A stretch of 64,000 bases of DNA from Bacillota bacterium. Its GTDB lineage: Bacteria; Bacillota; Clostridia; Lachnospirales; Lachnospiraceae. Positions within the stretch are counted from its first letter, which is position 1, and each line of letters starts with the position of its first letter. The position numbers and the translations under genes were made by a program. Location of the stretch: assembly GCA_023386315.1 (NCBI GenBank), contig JAEWJZ010000014.1, forward strand, positions 129,001-193,000, written 5' to 3'. Below, in pieces: positions 34,540-44,496 of the stretch. Under the pieces are notes generated by a model. The model made no database searches and was not told the origin of the DNA. It was given only the letters and a program-made list of their open reading frames with translations.

Positions 34540-36135
34540 CTAATCATGAAAGAAGTAGTTTTTCCTGTTTCTATACCTGGCCCAGAGAATCAGGAACAAA
34601 AAAAGTACTGAAGTAAGTCCCACTGCAATGACCAGTCTTCTGTTCTGGGACGTTAAATCCCTGGAAAACCGCTGAAGCATATTACGGCGGTAATTATAAT
34701 GGTCCGGGTAAACAGCGGGCTTAAATTTTAAATCCATTTTTTTATCATTCAGAATCAAATCCCCGTTTTTATAAGTCATCAGCTGCTTATCCATCCAATA
34801 ACCATGTTCCATATCCCAGAGACTTTTTAACGGTACGAACGAGTCACTGCAGGCTTTTACTTTTCTTTCAATTTCCTCATAATCCTCCTGCAGGCTGATG
34901 GGTACTGAAGTGGAATAAACTGATACATAGCTGACTTTTGTATCATCTATGGGAATTGATGTTCCCACCCATTGATGTCCGTCTTTGTAAACCTCATTGC
35001 TGTTCCTGTTATCAGGCTTTAAATAAGAATCCGCCTCGCTGGAAGTAAAAATTGTTTTAAAATGACTCATAATCCCGATCGTATCTTTTTGAAACATCCA
35101 GTTGCGGGGCACTTCTAATGCCAGAGGATAAACTCCCTCCTTATTGTATATGATCATCGCCCGATTGAGATAGTCAAGCATTACGTCTTTATCCAGCCGG
35201 TCCATCTGATTAATGGGGGCATTGATGATCACTGCACCTCCACCTGCCTGTGCGAAACGCAATACTTCACAAAAATGTATCATGGAAGGATAGTTCTCAT
35301 TTACATACATAGGCATCACAGAGATTACAAACGGAGTTTTTTTCTCAATCAGCAGGTTTACTGTCTTAAGTAGCTTCTCCGGATCTTCATAGGGATAAAC
35401 CCTGTCTATTAAAATGTACTGTGCATATACGTGAGGACTTCCGTTATACGGCCATTTCCATTGGGATACCTCTTTTATCATAGCGGCCCGTATTAACTGA
35501 TTGCTTATATCCGCTGCGGATATATGGGTTAATCTTCCGTTTTCAGCGCAAAAATATCCGCTTTTATCATTGACAGTTAACGTTCCGCTGCGATATGAAG
35601 ACTTTTTAAAAAATACAAAAAAGCTCTCCCTCACCAGGCCGGTCATGCTGTCTAAACCATGAAAGGAATATTTTAACTGTCCCACAGTACTGCTTAACAG
35701 CTCATACTGATCCGATCTCTTTGTATGATCAAGATAGTATTTGAAATACTTATTACCTGTAAATAAGATATGGGGTGATTCCATTCCTCCGGCTGTAATG
35801 CCGCTGTTTTCATACTGCTCCAGCCTTTCAGTAAAACCAGCCGGACTCTGATCTAAATCATAACAGATAATATAGGAATACCGGTCCATATACTGCATTC
35901 CAAAAGACGCCGGACCATAGCTGATTTTAAAGCTCTGATAGGTCAGAAGCTCCACAAGATCATTTACTGCAACCCTTGTATCTTCACCAGCATTATCACT
36001 GTAGATAATCAGGATATCACCCTGGCTTATTTCCTCTGCATAAGCAGGGAAAACACCACCCATGCTGACGAAAGAAAAAAACAGAAATCCACCCATACAT
36101 GCCAAAAACTTTCTATACATCATATTGCAGCTCAT
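34540..36135 (-). CDS. DUF2334/YdaL-like secreted polysaccharide-modifying protein
   Basis: The 531-residue protein has a signal peptide (up to PAYAEE), a first domain with ILIIYSDNAGEDTRVAVNDL like a type-1 glutamine-amidotransferase fold, and a central DUF2334 domain of the polysaccharide-deacetylase superfamily (QYILIDRVYPYEDPEKL; FVISVMPMYVNENYP). It ends with one C-terminal membrane helix. In B. subtilis YdaL the same arrangement occurs. The usual deacetylase His/Asp metal residues are not all evident, so activity is uncertain. GAGGG stands 6-7 bases before the ATG, which overlaps the preceding gene by 23 bases. Confidence 0.8.
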   Translation of the reverse strand: MSCNMMYRKFLACMGGFLFFSFVSMGGVFPAYAEEISQGDILIIYSDNAGEDTRVAVNDLVELLTYQSFKISYGPASFGMQYMDRYSYIICYDLDQSPAGFTERLEQYENSGITAGGMESPHILFTGNKYFKYYLDHTKRSDQYELLSSTVGQLKYSFHGLDSMTGLVRESFFVFFKKSSYRSGTLTVNDKSGYFCAENGRLTHISAADISNQLIRAAMIKEVSQWKWPYNGSPHVYAQYILIDRVYPYEDPEKLLKTVNLLIEKKTPFVISVMPMYVNENYPSMIHFCEVLRFAQAGGGAVIINAPINQMDRLDKDVMLDYLNRAMIIYNKEGVYPLALEVPRNWMFQKDTIGIMSHFKTIFTSSEADSYLKPDNRNSNEVYKDGHQWVGTSIPIDDTKVSYVSVYSTSVPISLQEDYEEIERKVKACSDSFVPLKSLWDMEHGYWMDKQLMTYKNGDLILNDKKMDLKFKPAVYPDHYNYRRNMLQRFSRDLTSQNRRLVIAVGLTSVLFLFLILWARYRNRKNYFFHD

Positions 36136-36976
36136 TCTCTACCCTCTGCTTGAACAGAATCATATTGTTCTCATATATCTCTTTGTTATATTCCAGGCTG
36201 GCCATCTTTATTTCGATCTTAATAGAAGCATCAGTAATACCATGAAAGGCTTCCCGATTGGAAATCCGGCTTCTGATCCTTCTCATTGCAATTTCGCTTC
36301 CCTCTTTGCCGCAGGTCAGTATGACTGCAAGAGATCCTTTATTATCAATGGAATAAGTTTTGTCTTCCACCCGCACCGTATCCACCACAAGTTCAGCCAG
36401 TCTCTGTATGACAAGCTCATAGTTTTGTCTTGATAAAATGCTTTTTAACTCTGCCTCATATTTCAGAACTATGATCATTAAGGAAAGTGACATCTGGTTT
36501 CTTTCCGCATAAGCTGCCAGAACATTTAAATCATTGTACAGGCTTCTTAGATTGTACAGCTTAGTGAGCGGATTAAGCACGACCAGTTCTTCCACCTGCC
36601 TCCTTAAAATATCATTTTCAAGCTCCAGTCTGTGGGTTCCGGATACAAACATATACATGGCAGCAGCGGAAATAAGCGGTATGATAATCCAGAAATAGCT
36701 GTAAGGCGGAATCTCAACATCATAGGAAAGGAATAGATACAACCGGTAAGCTGTATAAAAAGTAATTTCTATTCCTGCCAGAACCAGTGACAGAGAAAAC
36801 AGCTTAAATCCGGAAAACAGAATTACAAAAAAGGTTCCAAGCAGCATAATAACCGCTTCAGGCATCATGTTTTTTTCCGAATAACTGACTATCATTGCTC
36901 CGGCAAACAGACAAAACAGCAAAATCACAAGTCCGAAATCCTGCAGCAGATAACCAAACGAATTTTTACTTGTCAT
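36113..36976 (-). CDS. Degenerate GGDEF membrane protein, YdaK-like c-di-GMP receptor candidate
   Basis: From ATG 36976 (GAGGA upstream; a GTG at 37003 lacks a site) the protein has 287 residues. Four membrane segments (about 7-115) lead to a short coiled coil and a GGDEF-family domain starting at NPLTKLYNLRSLYNDL. The catalytic GGDEF motif is replaced by DNKGS (211-215), so cyclase activity should be absent. The I-site RxxD is intact as Arg202-Val-Glu-Asp205, five residues before it. This combination matches B. subtilis YdaK and Listeria PssE, receptors that switch on the synthase. Binding here is inferred, not shown. Confidence 0.85.
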   Translation of the reverse strand: MTSKNSFGYLLQDFGLVILLFCLFAGAMIVSYSEKNMMPEAVIMLLGTFFVILFSGFKLFSLSLVLAGIEITFYTAYRLYLFLSYDVEIPPYSYFWIIIPLISAAAMYMFVSGTHRLELENDILRRQVEELVVLNPLTKLYNLRSLYNDLNVLAAYAERNQMSLSLMIIVLKYEAELKSILSRQNYELVIQRLAELVVDTVRVEDKTYSIDNKGSLAVILTCGKEGSEIAMRRIRSRISNREAFHGITDASIKIEIKMASLEYNKEIYENNMILFKQRVENELQYDV

Positions 36977-37015
36977 CAGATTTATTTCCTCACATTCCAA
37001 CACGTAAAGCGGATT

Positions 37016-38554
37016 CTAAACAATTCTCAGCTTATGAAGTAATTCCGCAAAAACACAGTAGGTCATAATATCAATCGACAGCCCTACAAGAAACAGCCTC
37101 TGCACCATCTGTGCATCACCGCTGTTAACAATTACCACAATAGACTGGGAAAGCAAAGAAGCCAGGACCATGAAAAGCATATCTAAAAACACCGTATTTC
37201 TTCTGTCTTCCAGCGGACGTATGGAAAATCCTCTGAAAAACAAAAAAATAATGGAACCTGTAAGCAAAAATAAATACCCCACAGTTTTGGGTGCAGACAA
37301 TTCCTTAAAACTGCTCCAGCCTGACCAGAACAGACTCTTTGCTTTCTCCGGAAAGCCTGCCTCTTTCTCATAGTTTCCGCAATTACTTCGTCTCATATCC
37401 ATCCCCTGTCTGATGGAAACATCAATCATACCAATCAGACTTGTGGGGTGTCTTAAATAATAAACGCCAATATCGGAAATCGAATACTGATCCATGAAGC
37501 CATGGTATAAGGAACCGTCACCTGATCTTACAAAAGGCAGATAATCATAGGCAGAAGCATCAGCCAGCAATTCATAGGAAGGATCAATACCAAACTCCGA
37601 AAGAGTCTTTGCAGGATCAGCAGAACTAAACAAAACGCCCCTCGTCATGGCATGTAATTTACTGGTCTCATTAAAATCAGATGGATAACCCAGAATGCAA
37701 ATAAACGATAGCAGACTCAGCATAAAAGCTCCTGCGACGCAGCCTCCTCCCCAGATAAAGCTTCTGCGGACAGAGATCAGACGAATAACCGGGACTGCAA
37801 GGATAAAACCCATTACAGCACTTTGCCGTCGGGAACTGACCAGTACACTTCCTGATACCAGAATCAGAATCAGGGCAGATAAATCTTTGTACGCAGAACG
37901 CTTATTCTGAAAAGACATAATTCCTCCCACACAATATAGCATGGCAAGAAACCATAATGCCTCCGGATAAAAAGAATTAAAATATGTCACATACCCTACA
38001 TCTGAAAAAATGATCAGTCCCGCTCCTGCGATCAGGATCCCTTCCGAGAAGCTTTTCACTCGTTCACAAGTCTGCCGGACAATGAGATACAAAGCAGGAA
38101 GATACAGCAGAAAATAGATCAAACCCATAAAACGGATATCAAAAATACTGTCTCTTGTAAACAGGTAATCAAGTGCCTTTGCTGCCTTTAAAAAGATTAG
38201 CTGGCTATTCCATACCTTCCCCTGAACCTCCGCTCCAGATGCAACTTCTGTATAAGTTTTATTAAAATAATTCCCGTAATTCTGTTCCGGATCTTCTTCC
38301 ATATTATAAATTCCGGCAGATCTCATCACTTCATCGGTGGATCCGTCATTTGCCACACCAAGATAATTAGGCAGAAAAAGAATCAAAATTGTTGTCAGCG
38401 CTGCAATGACTGTAACAACAAAAGCAAGAAGCGCAGGAGAATATCTTCCTTCCATAACGGTATTAATCTTCCTTATCCTGCTTCTTACTCTCTGCAGAAA
38501 CTTTATTAATATTGTAATATAGGAAGCAGCTCCTTTATCCTCACGCTTCTTCAT
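37016..38554 (-). CDS. Polytopic membrane protein, possible GT-C-type transferase
   Basis: The 512-residue protein has a basic N-terminus, a first helix near residue 42-65, an extracytoplasmic loop with NDGSTDEVMRSAGIYNMEED and nine or more further helices. A large first loop followed by evenly spaced helices is what GT-C enzymes and GtrB partner proteins look like, but no decisive motif is visible. It starts inside the GtrB-like gene (14-base overlap, GGAG site), so it is probably produced together with it. I do not recognise the family. Confidence 0.6.
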   Translation of the reverse strand: MKKREDKGAASYITILIKFLQRVRSRIRKINTVMEGRYSPALLAFVVTVIAALTTILILFLPNYLGVANDGSTDEVMRSAGIYNMEEDPEQNYGNYFNKTYTEVASGAEVQGKVWNSQLIFLKAAKALDYLFTRDSIFDIRFMGLIYFLLYLPALYLIVRQTCERVKSFSEGILIAGAGLIIFSDVGYVTYFNSFYPEALWFLAMLYCVGGIMSFQNKRSAYKDLSALILILVSGSVLVSSRRQSAVMGFILAVPVIRLISVRRSFIWGGGCVAGAFMLSLLSFICILGYPSDFNETSKLHAMTRGVLFSSADPAKTLSEFGIDPSYELLADASAYDYLPFVRSGDGSLYHGFMDQYSISDIGVYYLRHPTSLIGMIDVSIRQGMDMRRSNCGNYEKEAGFPEKAKSLFWSGWSSFKELSAPKTVGYLFLLTGSIIFLFFRGFSIRPLEDRRNTVFLDMLFMVLASLLSQSIVVIVNSGDAQMVQRLFLVGLSIDIMTYCVFAELLHKLRIV

Positions 38555-39506
38555 GCTCTATCTCCGCCAGATCATTTACCTCAATCGCATATCTGGGTCT
38601 CTCCTTTACCTCGACATAGATCTTTCCCACATACGTGCCAATGAGTCCCACCGATAAAAGCTGCACTCCGCCGATAAACCATATGGATAAGATGGTAGAA
38701 GTCCATCCTGCAACCACTCTCCCCGTAATATAGGAATAAAATGCATAAACAGCTGCACAGATACTGCAAAGAACAATGATCAGACCTAAATCCGTTATCA
38801 TACGGATGGGCTGTATACTGAATGAAGTAATTCCTTCAAAAGCCATGGAAAGCATCTTGCCCAGTGAATATTTTGACTCACCTGCAACACGGGATTTTCG
38901 GTCATACATTACTGTAGCTGACGGATATCCAATCAAAGGAACAATTCCTCTTAAAAACAGGTTTCGTTCCTTATACTGGGAAAACTGCTCCAGCGCTCTT
39001 TTGGACATAAGACGATAGTCCGCATGATTATAAACAATATTAATCTTCATCAGCTGCATCAGTCTGTAAAAACCAAGGGCAGTGAACTTTTTAAATAAGG
39101 TATCTGTGTCACGCCTTTTTCGTACACCATATACGATATCATTTCCCAGAAGATATAAGTCCACCATTTCTTCAATAACAGAGACATCATCCTGTAAGTC
39201 GGCATCGATTGAAATAACCATATCCGCATAATACATGGCTGTTAAAAGACCAGCTGTCAAAGCGTTCTGGTGCCCTGTATTTCTGGCAAGTTTTAAACCA
39301 AAGACAAGGGGAGACTGCTTTCGGAAATTCTCAATCATATTCCAGGTGCTGTCTTTGCTGCCGTCATCCACATAAAGAAGAAAACTGGATTTATCAATTT
39401 TTTCTGACTTCACGAGCCGGGCCACAACCCCGGTCAATTCCGTATTGGTGTACAAAAGGGCCTGTTCCTCGTTATAGCATGGTACAACAATACAAAGTTT
39501 GTTCAT
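38541..39506 (-). CDS. GtrB/YkcC-like polyprenyl-phosphate glycosyltransferase
   Basis: The 321-residue enzyme has CIVVPCYNEEQ, VDDGSKDSTW, the NTGHQNALTAGL segment, the metal-binding SIDADLQDD, DYRLMSKRAL and RVAGESKYSLGKM, then two C-terminal membrane helices. This is the GtrB pattern: it loads a hexose on undecaprenyl phosphate for transfer on the outer face. As first gene of the exopolysaccharide operon it would feed the two large membrane proteins downstream. AAGGAG lies 8 bases before the ATG. Confidence 0.9.
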   Translation of the reverse strand: MNKLCIVVPCYNEEQALLYTNTELTGVVARLVKSEKIDKSSFLLYVDDGSKDSTWNMIENFRKQSPLVFGLKLARNTGHQNALTAGLLTAMYYADMVISIDADLQDDVSVIEEMVDLYLLGNDIVYGVRKRRDTDTLFKKFTALGFYRLMQLMKINIVYNHADYRLMSKRALEQFSQYKERNLFLRGIVPLIGYPSATVMYDRKSRVAGESKYSLGKMLSMAFEGITSFSIQPIRMITDLGLIIVLCSICAAVYAFYSYITGRVVAGWTSTILSIWFIGGVQLLSVGLIGTYVGKIYVEVKERPRYAIEVNDLAEIEHEEA

Positions 39507-39788
39507 ACGACCTACTCCTTTCGGTCACACTTTATACAATCAAAAGCATTTATCTGGTAGTTTACCTGAAAGTGAAGGTTTCTAACCAATCCATTCATAA
39601 TTTTACTATATCCATGAATTAGAACAGCAACATAAGAATTCAAAAATGTCTGTCAGCAGGTTAGTTAAGGTTAGGGAAAATATTAGTAAAAGAAGTAACT
39701 TTAAGACTACCGAAAGATCATCGGTAGTTTTTTCTTTCGCAGTATAAGCAGTTAATAATAGAGTATTTGAAAACGTTCAGGTTGTTTC
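39507..39788. other. Intergenic region before exopolysaccharide operon
   Basis: These 282 bases must hold the promoter of the nine-gene operon, but no convincing -35/-10 pair was seen; TATAGT at 39605-39610 (minus strand) is a possible -10 with only a poor -35. A hairpin lies at 39706-39728. No c-di-GMP riboswitch consensus and no coding frame with a ribosome binding site was recognised. Confidence 0.4.
39706..39734 (+). terminator. Hairpin with T tract, plus-strand orientation
   Basis: Arms ACTACCGA (39706-39713) and TCGGTAGT (39721-39728) followed by six T. The T tract is on the plus strand, yet both flanking genes run leftward. On the minus strand an A tract precedes it and the tail (CTTAAAGTT) is poor, so it may be a weak terminator of the HD gene or end an unseen rightward transcript. 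Confidence 0.6.
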
Positions 39789-40331
39789 TCACTCAAAGCT
39801 CTTACCAAATACATGTTCACACAATGTCTTGTATTCCTGATAAGCACCAAACTTTTCTAATTCACTTAAGAGTCTGGCTATATTTAAATAATACCAGGCA
39901 TGCTGGGATTTATCTTTTTCATTGAAGCGCTGCCAAATCTCATCACCCATAAGAAGGTAATCTCTTGCAGTTGTTCTCAGATTGCTAAGCTTGTCCGCCA
40001 ATACAAGAATCTTAATCTCCTCTGAGGCTTGTTCCAGGTGCTTTAATGTCGCACTTTTGCGTTCTTTCCAGCTTTTGGTCTTATCTTCTGTCTCTTCCAT
40101 GACAAGCTGTGCAACCCGGCATCCGAATTCCTTTTCCAGCTGTGATTTCGTAACGCCTGCATCCTCAATTACATCATGCAGCAGCGCAGCACAGATAATT
40201 TCCTGGTCTGAAGTCATTAATGATGCAATCACTGCGGTCTCCAAAGGATGGACAATATAAGGGATTTGAGTTCCCTTCCGCCAGGTCCCCTCATGGCATT
40301 TGCTCGCAAATGCAACAGCTTTCTCCACCAT
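39789..40331 (-). CDS. HD-domain phosphohydrolase, SpoT/MESH1-like
   Basis: The 180-residue protein consists of one HD domain with the pattern of the RelA/SpoT hydrolase half: His28 in YIVHPLETA, His52-Asp53 in ALLHDVIEDAG, TKSQLEKEFGCRVAQLV, and Asp113 in LADKLSNLR. Small stand-alone proteins of this kind (MESH1-type) remove pyrophosphate from (p)ppGpp or related nucleotides. There is no synthetase or ACT domain. AAGGAG precedes the ATG. It is monocistronic. Confidence 0.85.
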   Translation of the reverse strand: MVEKAVAFASKCHEGTWRKGTQIPYIVHPLETAVIASLMTSDQEIICAALLHDVIEDAGVTKSQLEKEFGCRVAQLVMEETEDKTKSWKERKSATLKHLEQASEEIKILVLADKLSNLRTTARDYLLMGDEIWQRFNEKDKSQHAWYYLNIARLLSELEKFGAYQEYKTLCEHVFGKSFE

Positions 40332-40506
40332 ACCTGATCTCCTTATCTTTTTTTTTATACTAACACAAATTATGACAATTTAACAGTCCGTATTGTAAAA
40401 TAACTTAATTATTTACACTATTAATGAAAATAAGATTAGCACACATGCAGCAAATAGTATATAATATAACTATACATTAAAATACTTATTTGTACAAAGG
40501 AGAAAA

Positions 40507-40911
40507 GTGATGAAAAAAATAAAATTGCTGATATCAACTATAGTAATCATGACAGCAATGAACATTACGGTATTCGCAGGTCAGTGGAAACAGGATAACA
40601 CAGGCTGGTGGTATCAAAACGATGACGGCAGTTATCCCGTTAATGCATGGTTTCAGGATACAGATTATAAATGGTATTATTTCAATAATTCCGGTTATAT
40701 GCAGACTTCCCCTATCACACTTGCAGATGGTGTAACTTACACATTTGACGCTGACGGCAGCTGCCCGAACCGCTGGTCCGGAGCTGCAAATCAGTCTTAT
40801 TACGATCCTAGCAGCGGAACTGTTAAAAATGTAGGCGCAGAACTTGCTATGAGAGATTATATCAATCGTATCAATGAAATGGAGAATTGGGAGACTGAAG
40901 AGGACGATTAA
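40507..40911 (+). CDS. Small secreted protein with wall-binding repeat
   Basis: The 134-residue protein has a signal peptide (IKLLISTIVIMTAMNITVFAG) and then choline-binding-like repeats: WKQDNTGWWYQNDDGSYPVNAWFQ and KWYYFNNSGYMQTSPI in outline. No catalytic domain is attached. The C-terminal 50 residues are acidic and unassigned. AAAGGAG precedes the ATG, and a TATAAT (40460-40465) lies upstream with a weak -35. It may bind teichoic acid or other wall polymers. It shares its repeat type with the L,D-transpeptidase at 8 kb. Confidence 0.75.
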   Translation: MMKKIKLLISTIVIMTAMNITVFAGQWKQDNTGWWYQNDDGSYPVNAWFQDTDYKWYYFNNSGYMQTSPITLADGVTYTFDADGSCPNRWSGAANQSYYDPSSGTVKNVGAELAMRDYINRINEMENWETEEDD

Positions 40912-40959
40912 AACAGCCTCAGGCTTTTTAATAATACAAAAGAAAAAAGAGGAAAAAGT

Positions 40960-41610
40960 ATGAAAAAAAAATGGTTAATTCCTGCATTATGTTTGGCAGC
41001 TATCAGCCTGTCCGCCTGCGGCAGTAAGGCTTCCACTGCTTCAGCCGATAATTCCCAGGTAGAAAGTTTAAAGGCCCAGGTAGAAGAATTAAAGCAGGAA
41101 AATGCTGATTTAAAGGCTCAGCTTGAGACAGTACCCGAAACCACAGCGGAAGAAACAAAGGCTGTTCAAAACGGAACACCTATAGCAGTTGGCGGAATAA
41201 TTACGACCGATACCATGGAGATCACAATTAATAAAGCAGAACTATCATACGATGTTCTTCCAGATGATACTTCCGGATTCTACACCCATTATGCAGCTGA
41301 CCCAGGCAATGTTTATATTCATTTAGATGTTGATGTTAAGAACCTTGGTAAGCAAAATTTATCGTGTGATGAGATCATGAAAACAACAGCAGATTATAAC
41401 AGCGGATATACCTATGGCGGACAGGCCGTACCAGAAGACGGGAATACCGGATTTACCTATGCCAACATTACATCTATAAACCCCCTGCAGACATTAGGAG
41501 TACATTTCCTGTTTCAATGTCCGCAAGAGGTGGCAGAATCTCAAAATCCGCTCTCTATTATGCTGGAGCCATCTGGCACCAAAGACAGCTATGTTCTGAC
41601 TATAAGGTAA
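40960..41610 (+). CDS. Lipoprotein with coiled coil and DUF4352-like domain
   Basis: The 216-residue protein has a lipoprotein signal (LSACGS, Cys at 20). A short coiled coil follows (VESLKAQVEELKQENADLKAQL in outline) and then an immunoglobulin-like beta domain of the DUF4352 kind, with NVYIHLDVDVKNLGKQNLS and a late LQTLGVHFLFQCP. Function is unknown; such domains are found in surface lipoproteins. It lies 48 bases after the wall-binding repeat protein gene and is probably co-transcribed, with a terminator right behind it. Confidence 0.7.
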   Translation: MKKKWLIPALCLAAISLSACGSKASTASADNSQVESLKAQVEELKQENADLKAQLETVPETTAEETKAVQNGTPIAVGGIITTDTMEITINKAELSYDVLPDDTSGFYTHYAADPGNVYIHLDVDVKNLGKQNLSCDEIMKTTADYNSGYTYGGQAVPEDGNTGFTYANITSINPLQTLGVHFLFQCPQEVAESQNPLSIMLEPSGTKDSYVLTIR

Positions 41611-41620
41611 GTTTAAAAAC

Positions 41621-41646
41621 CGCCCAGAGATGGGCGTGTTTTTTTA
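41621..41646 (+). terminator. Terminator after lipoprotein gene
   Basis: Perfect 6-bp stem CGCCCA (41621-41626) / TGGGCG (41631-41636) with a GAGA loop, followed by TG and eight T. Confidence 0.9.
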
Positions 41647-41726
41647 ATTAGTCAAAAGCTTTTAAACACGCATAAAAACGGCGTTTCGTAAGAATAAATT
41701 AAATTATTACAATTTCCCGTATAAAC

Positions 41727-41755
41727 TTGTAAGATCCCCCAATTTCTGCTATGCT
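41727..41755 (+). promoter_or_regulatory. Promoter for low-complexity membrane protein gene
   Basis: -35 TTGTAA (41727-41732), 17-base spacer, -10 TATGCT (41750-41755). Confidence 0.55.
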
Positions 41756-41793
41756 AGGTAACGGAATAATTATCAGGAGGAATTTGAATTCAT

Positions 41794-42729
41794 ATGAATC
41801 AGTATAACAATCAACCCAGACCGGACCGCCGCAGGACAAGCTCCGGATACCGGCGTGACAGCGGAAAAAGCGGTTTTCTTTCGGTCCTTCTGTTTTATGT
41901 GCTTCCTTTCATCGTAATTAACGGACTCATCTTTCTACTGGTAACCTCCAGCCCGAAAGCAGAGATTACCATTGGTGAAAGCAGCGATTATATTACAACT
42001 ACGATGGAATTAAAGGTCAAATCCCTTCTTCCCATAAAAACCATGGAAGTCGCCCTGGACAGCACTCCTATTGAGTTGACTAAGACAGGGGGAAAAACCT
42101 ACAAAGCCACATTAACCAATAATGGCATGCTGGAAGTGAAATTAACAGGATTTAACAAAATGAAAACAGCTATGTATGAACAGGTCAATGTACTGGATGA
42201 TACCCCTCCTGCCGTTAAAGATAATGTACTGGAGAATGGCATTCTTTCATTCCGCCTGGAAGATACCCAGTCCGGCGTGGATTATTCCTCCATTGCAGCC
42301 TCTGACGAGGAGAACACCGATATTCTTCCCCTTTCTATTGACCGCAGTACCGGACTTGTGACATTTGAAATTAAGAAAGAGAATATCACCATTACCGCCA
42401 GGGACAAGATCGGCAATGAACTTCATGTTACCTTCACACCTCAGGGAGAAAGCTTTGAGGATGCTGAGATGGAAAACGAGGAAGCCGAAGAAAACGGGGA
42501 CACTGTGGAAACTGAAGCCACCGGGGAAACAGCGGCAACGAAAGAAACCAAGGCAACGAAAGATACCAAAGCCGCTAAAGATACCACAACTGCTAAAGAT
42601 ACCACGACTGCTAAAGATGCCAAGGCTGCTAAAGATACCACAGCTGCCAAAGTAACGAAAGAAACCGTTAAAAGTACAGACACCTCAAAATCCCAGTCGA
42701 AATCAAACACAGTCAAAAAGAAAAATTAA
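41794..42729 (+). CDS. Single-pass surface protein with Lys/Thr/Ala repeat tail
   Basis: The 311-residue protein has a basic cytoplasmic N-terminus (PDRRRTSSGYRRDSGK), one membrane helix (about 29-50) and a beta-rich outside domain up to residue 215 (including ITARDKIGNELHVTF, like a bacterial Ig-type module). An acidic stretch follows, then a low-complexity tail of six-residue units such as AKDTTT and AKDAKA. The tail is basic and resembles wall-spanning linkers. I do not recognise the family. AGGAGG is present but 13 bases before the ATG, a long spacing. Confidence 0.65.
   Translation: MNQYNNQPRPDRRRTSSGYRRDSGKSGFLSVLLFYVLPFIVINGLIFLLVTSSPKAEITIGESSDYITTTMELKVKSLLPIKTMEVALDSTPIELTKTGGKTYKATLTNNGMLEVKLTGFNKMKTAMYEQVNVLDDTPPAVKDNVLENGILSFRLEDTQSGVDYSSIAASDEENTDILPLSIDRSTGLVTFEIKKENITITARDKIGNELHVTFTPQGESFEDAEMENEEAEENGDTVETEATGETAATKETKATKDTKAAKDTTTAKDTTTAKDAKAAKDTTAAKVTKETVKSTDTSKSQSKSNTVKKKN
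42535..42661 (+). repeat. 18-bp coding tandem repeat
   Basis: About seven degenerate copies of an 18-base unit (core GCTAAAGATACCAC) encode six-residue units of the form (T/A)KDTxx. Copies differ mainly at third positions and at units five and seven. Length may vary between strains. Confidence 0.85.
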
Positions 42730-42748
42730 TTTATAAAGGCAAAAAACA

Positions 42749-42781
42749 GATCCGTGCTTATAGCAGGCACGGATCCGTTTT

Positions 42782-42783
<2 letters not shown>
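42749..42783. terminator. Bidirectional terminator
   Basis: 9-bp stem GATCCGTGC (42749-42757) / GCACGGATC (42767-42775), with T tract 42778-42783 on the plus strand and an A tract before it (42741-42746) that gives T on the minus strand. It lies between convergent genes and touches the malQ stop. Confidence 0.85.
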
Positions 42784-44260
<1,477 letters not shown>

Positions 44261-44496
44261 AAACCAGTCTCCTTTATCCACACATTTTTCCAATGTTTCA
44301 ACAATCTTATGGGTTAACAATAGCATAAAGCCGCAGGAATGGCAACCATTGCCTTCCCAGGATATTTCTGTAAAAAAAACATAGGAATTTCGACCCGGAA
44401 TGTTAAGAGAAAAGAAATACTAATTCCTCTGTTTTCCTGTAGAATAAAGATGTCACAACAACGCGGCAACTACTATAAAATCAGGAGGATTTAATT

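Noticed and set aside
39507..39788. c-di-GMP riboswitch before the exopolysaccharide operon
   Set aside because: The conserved core of the class I riboswitch is absent.
42365..42716. Open frames in other phases over the repeat tail
   Set aside because: They arise from the low-complexity 18-bp repeat and read as lysine- or valine/alanine-rich nonsense.
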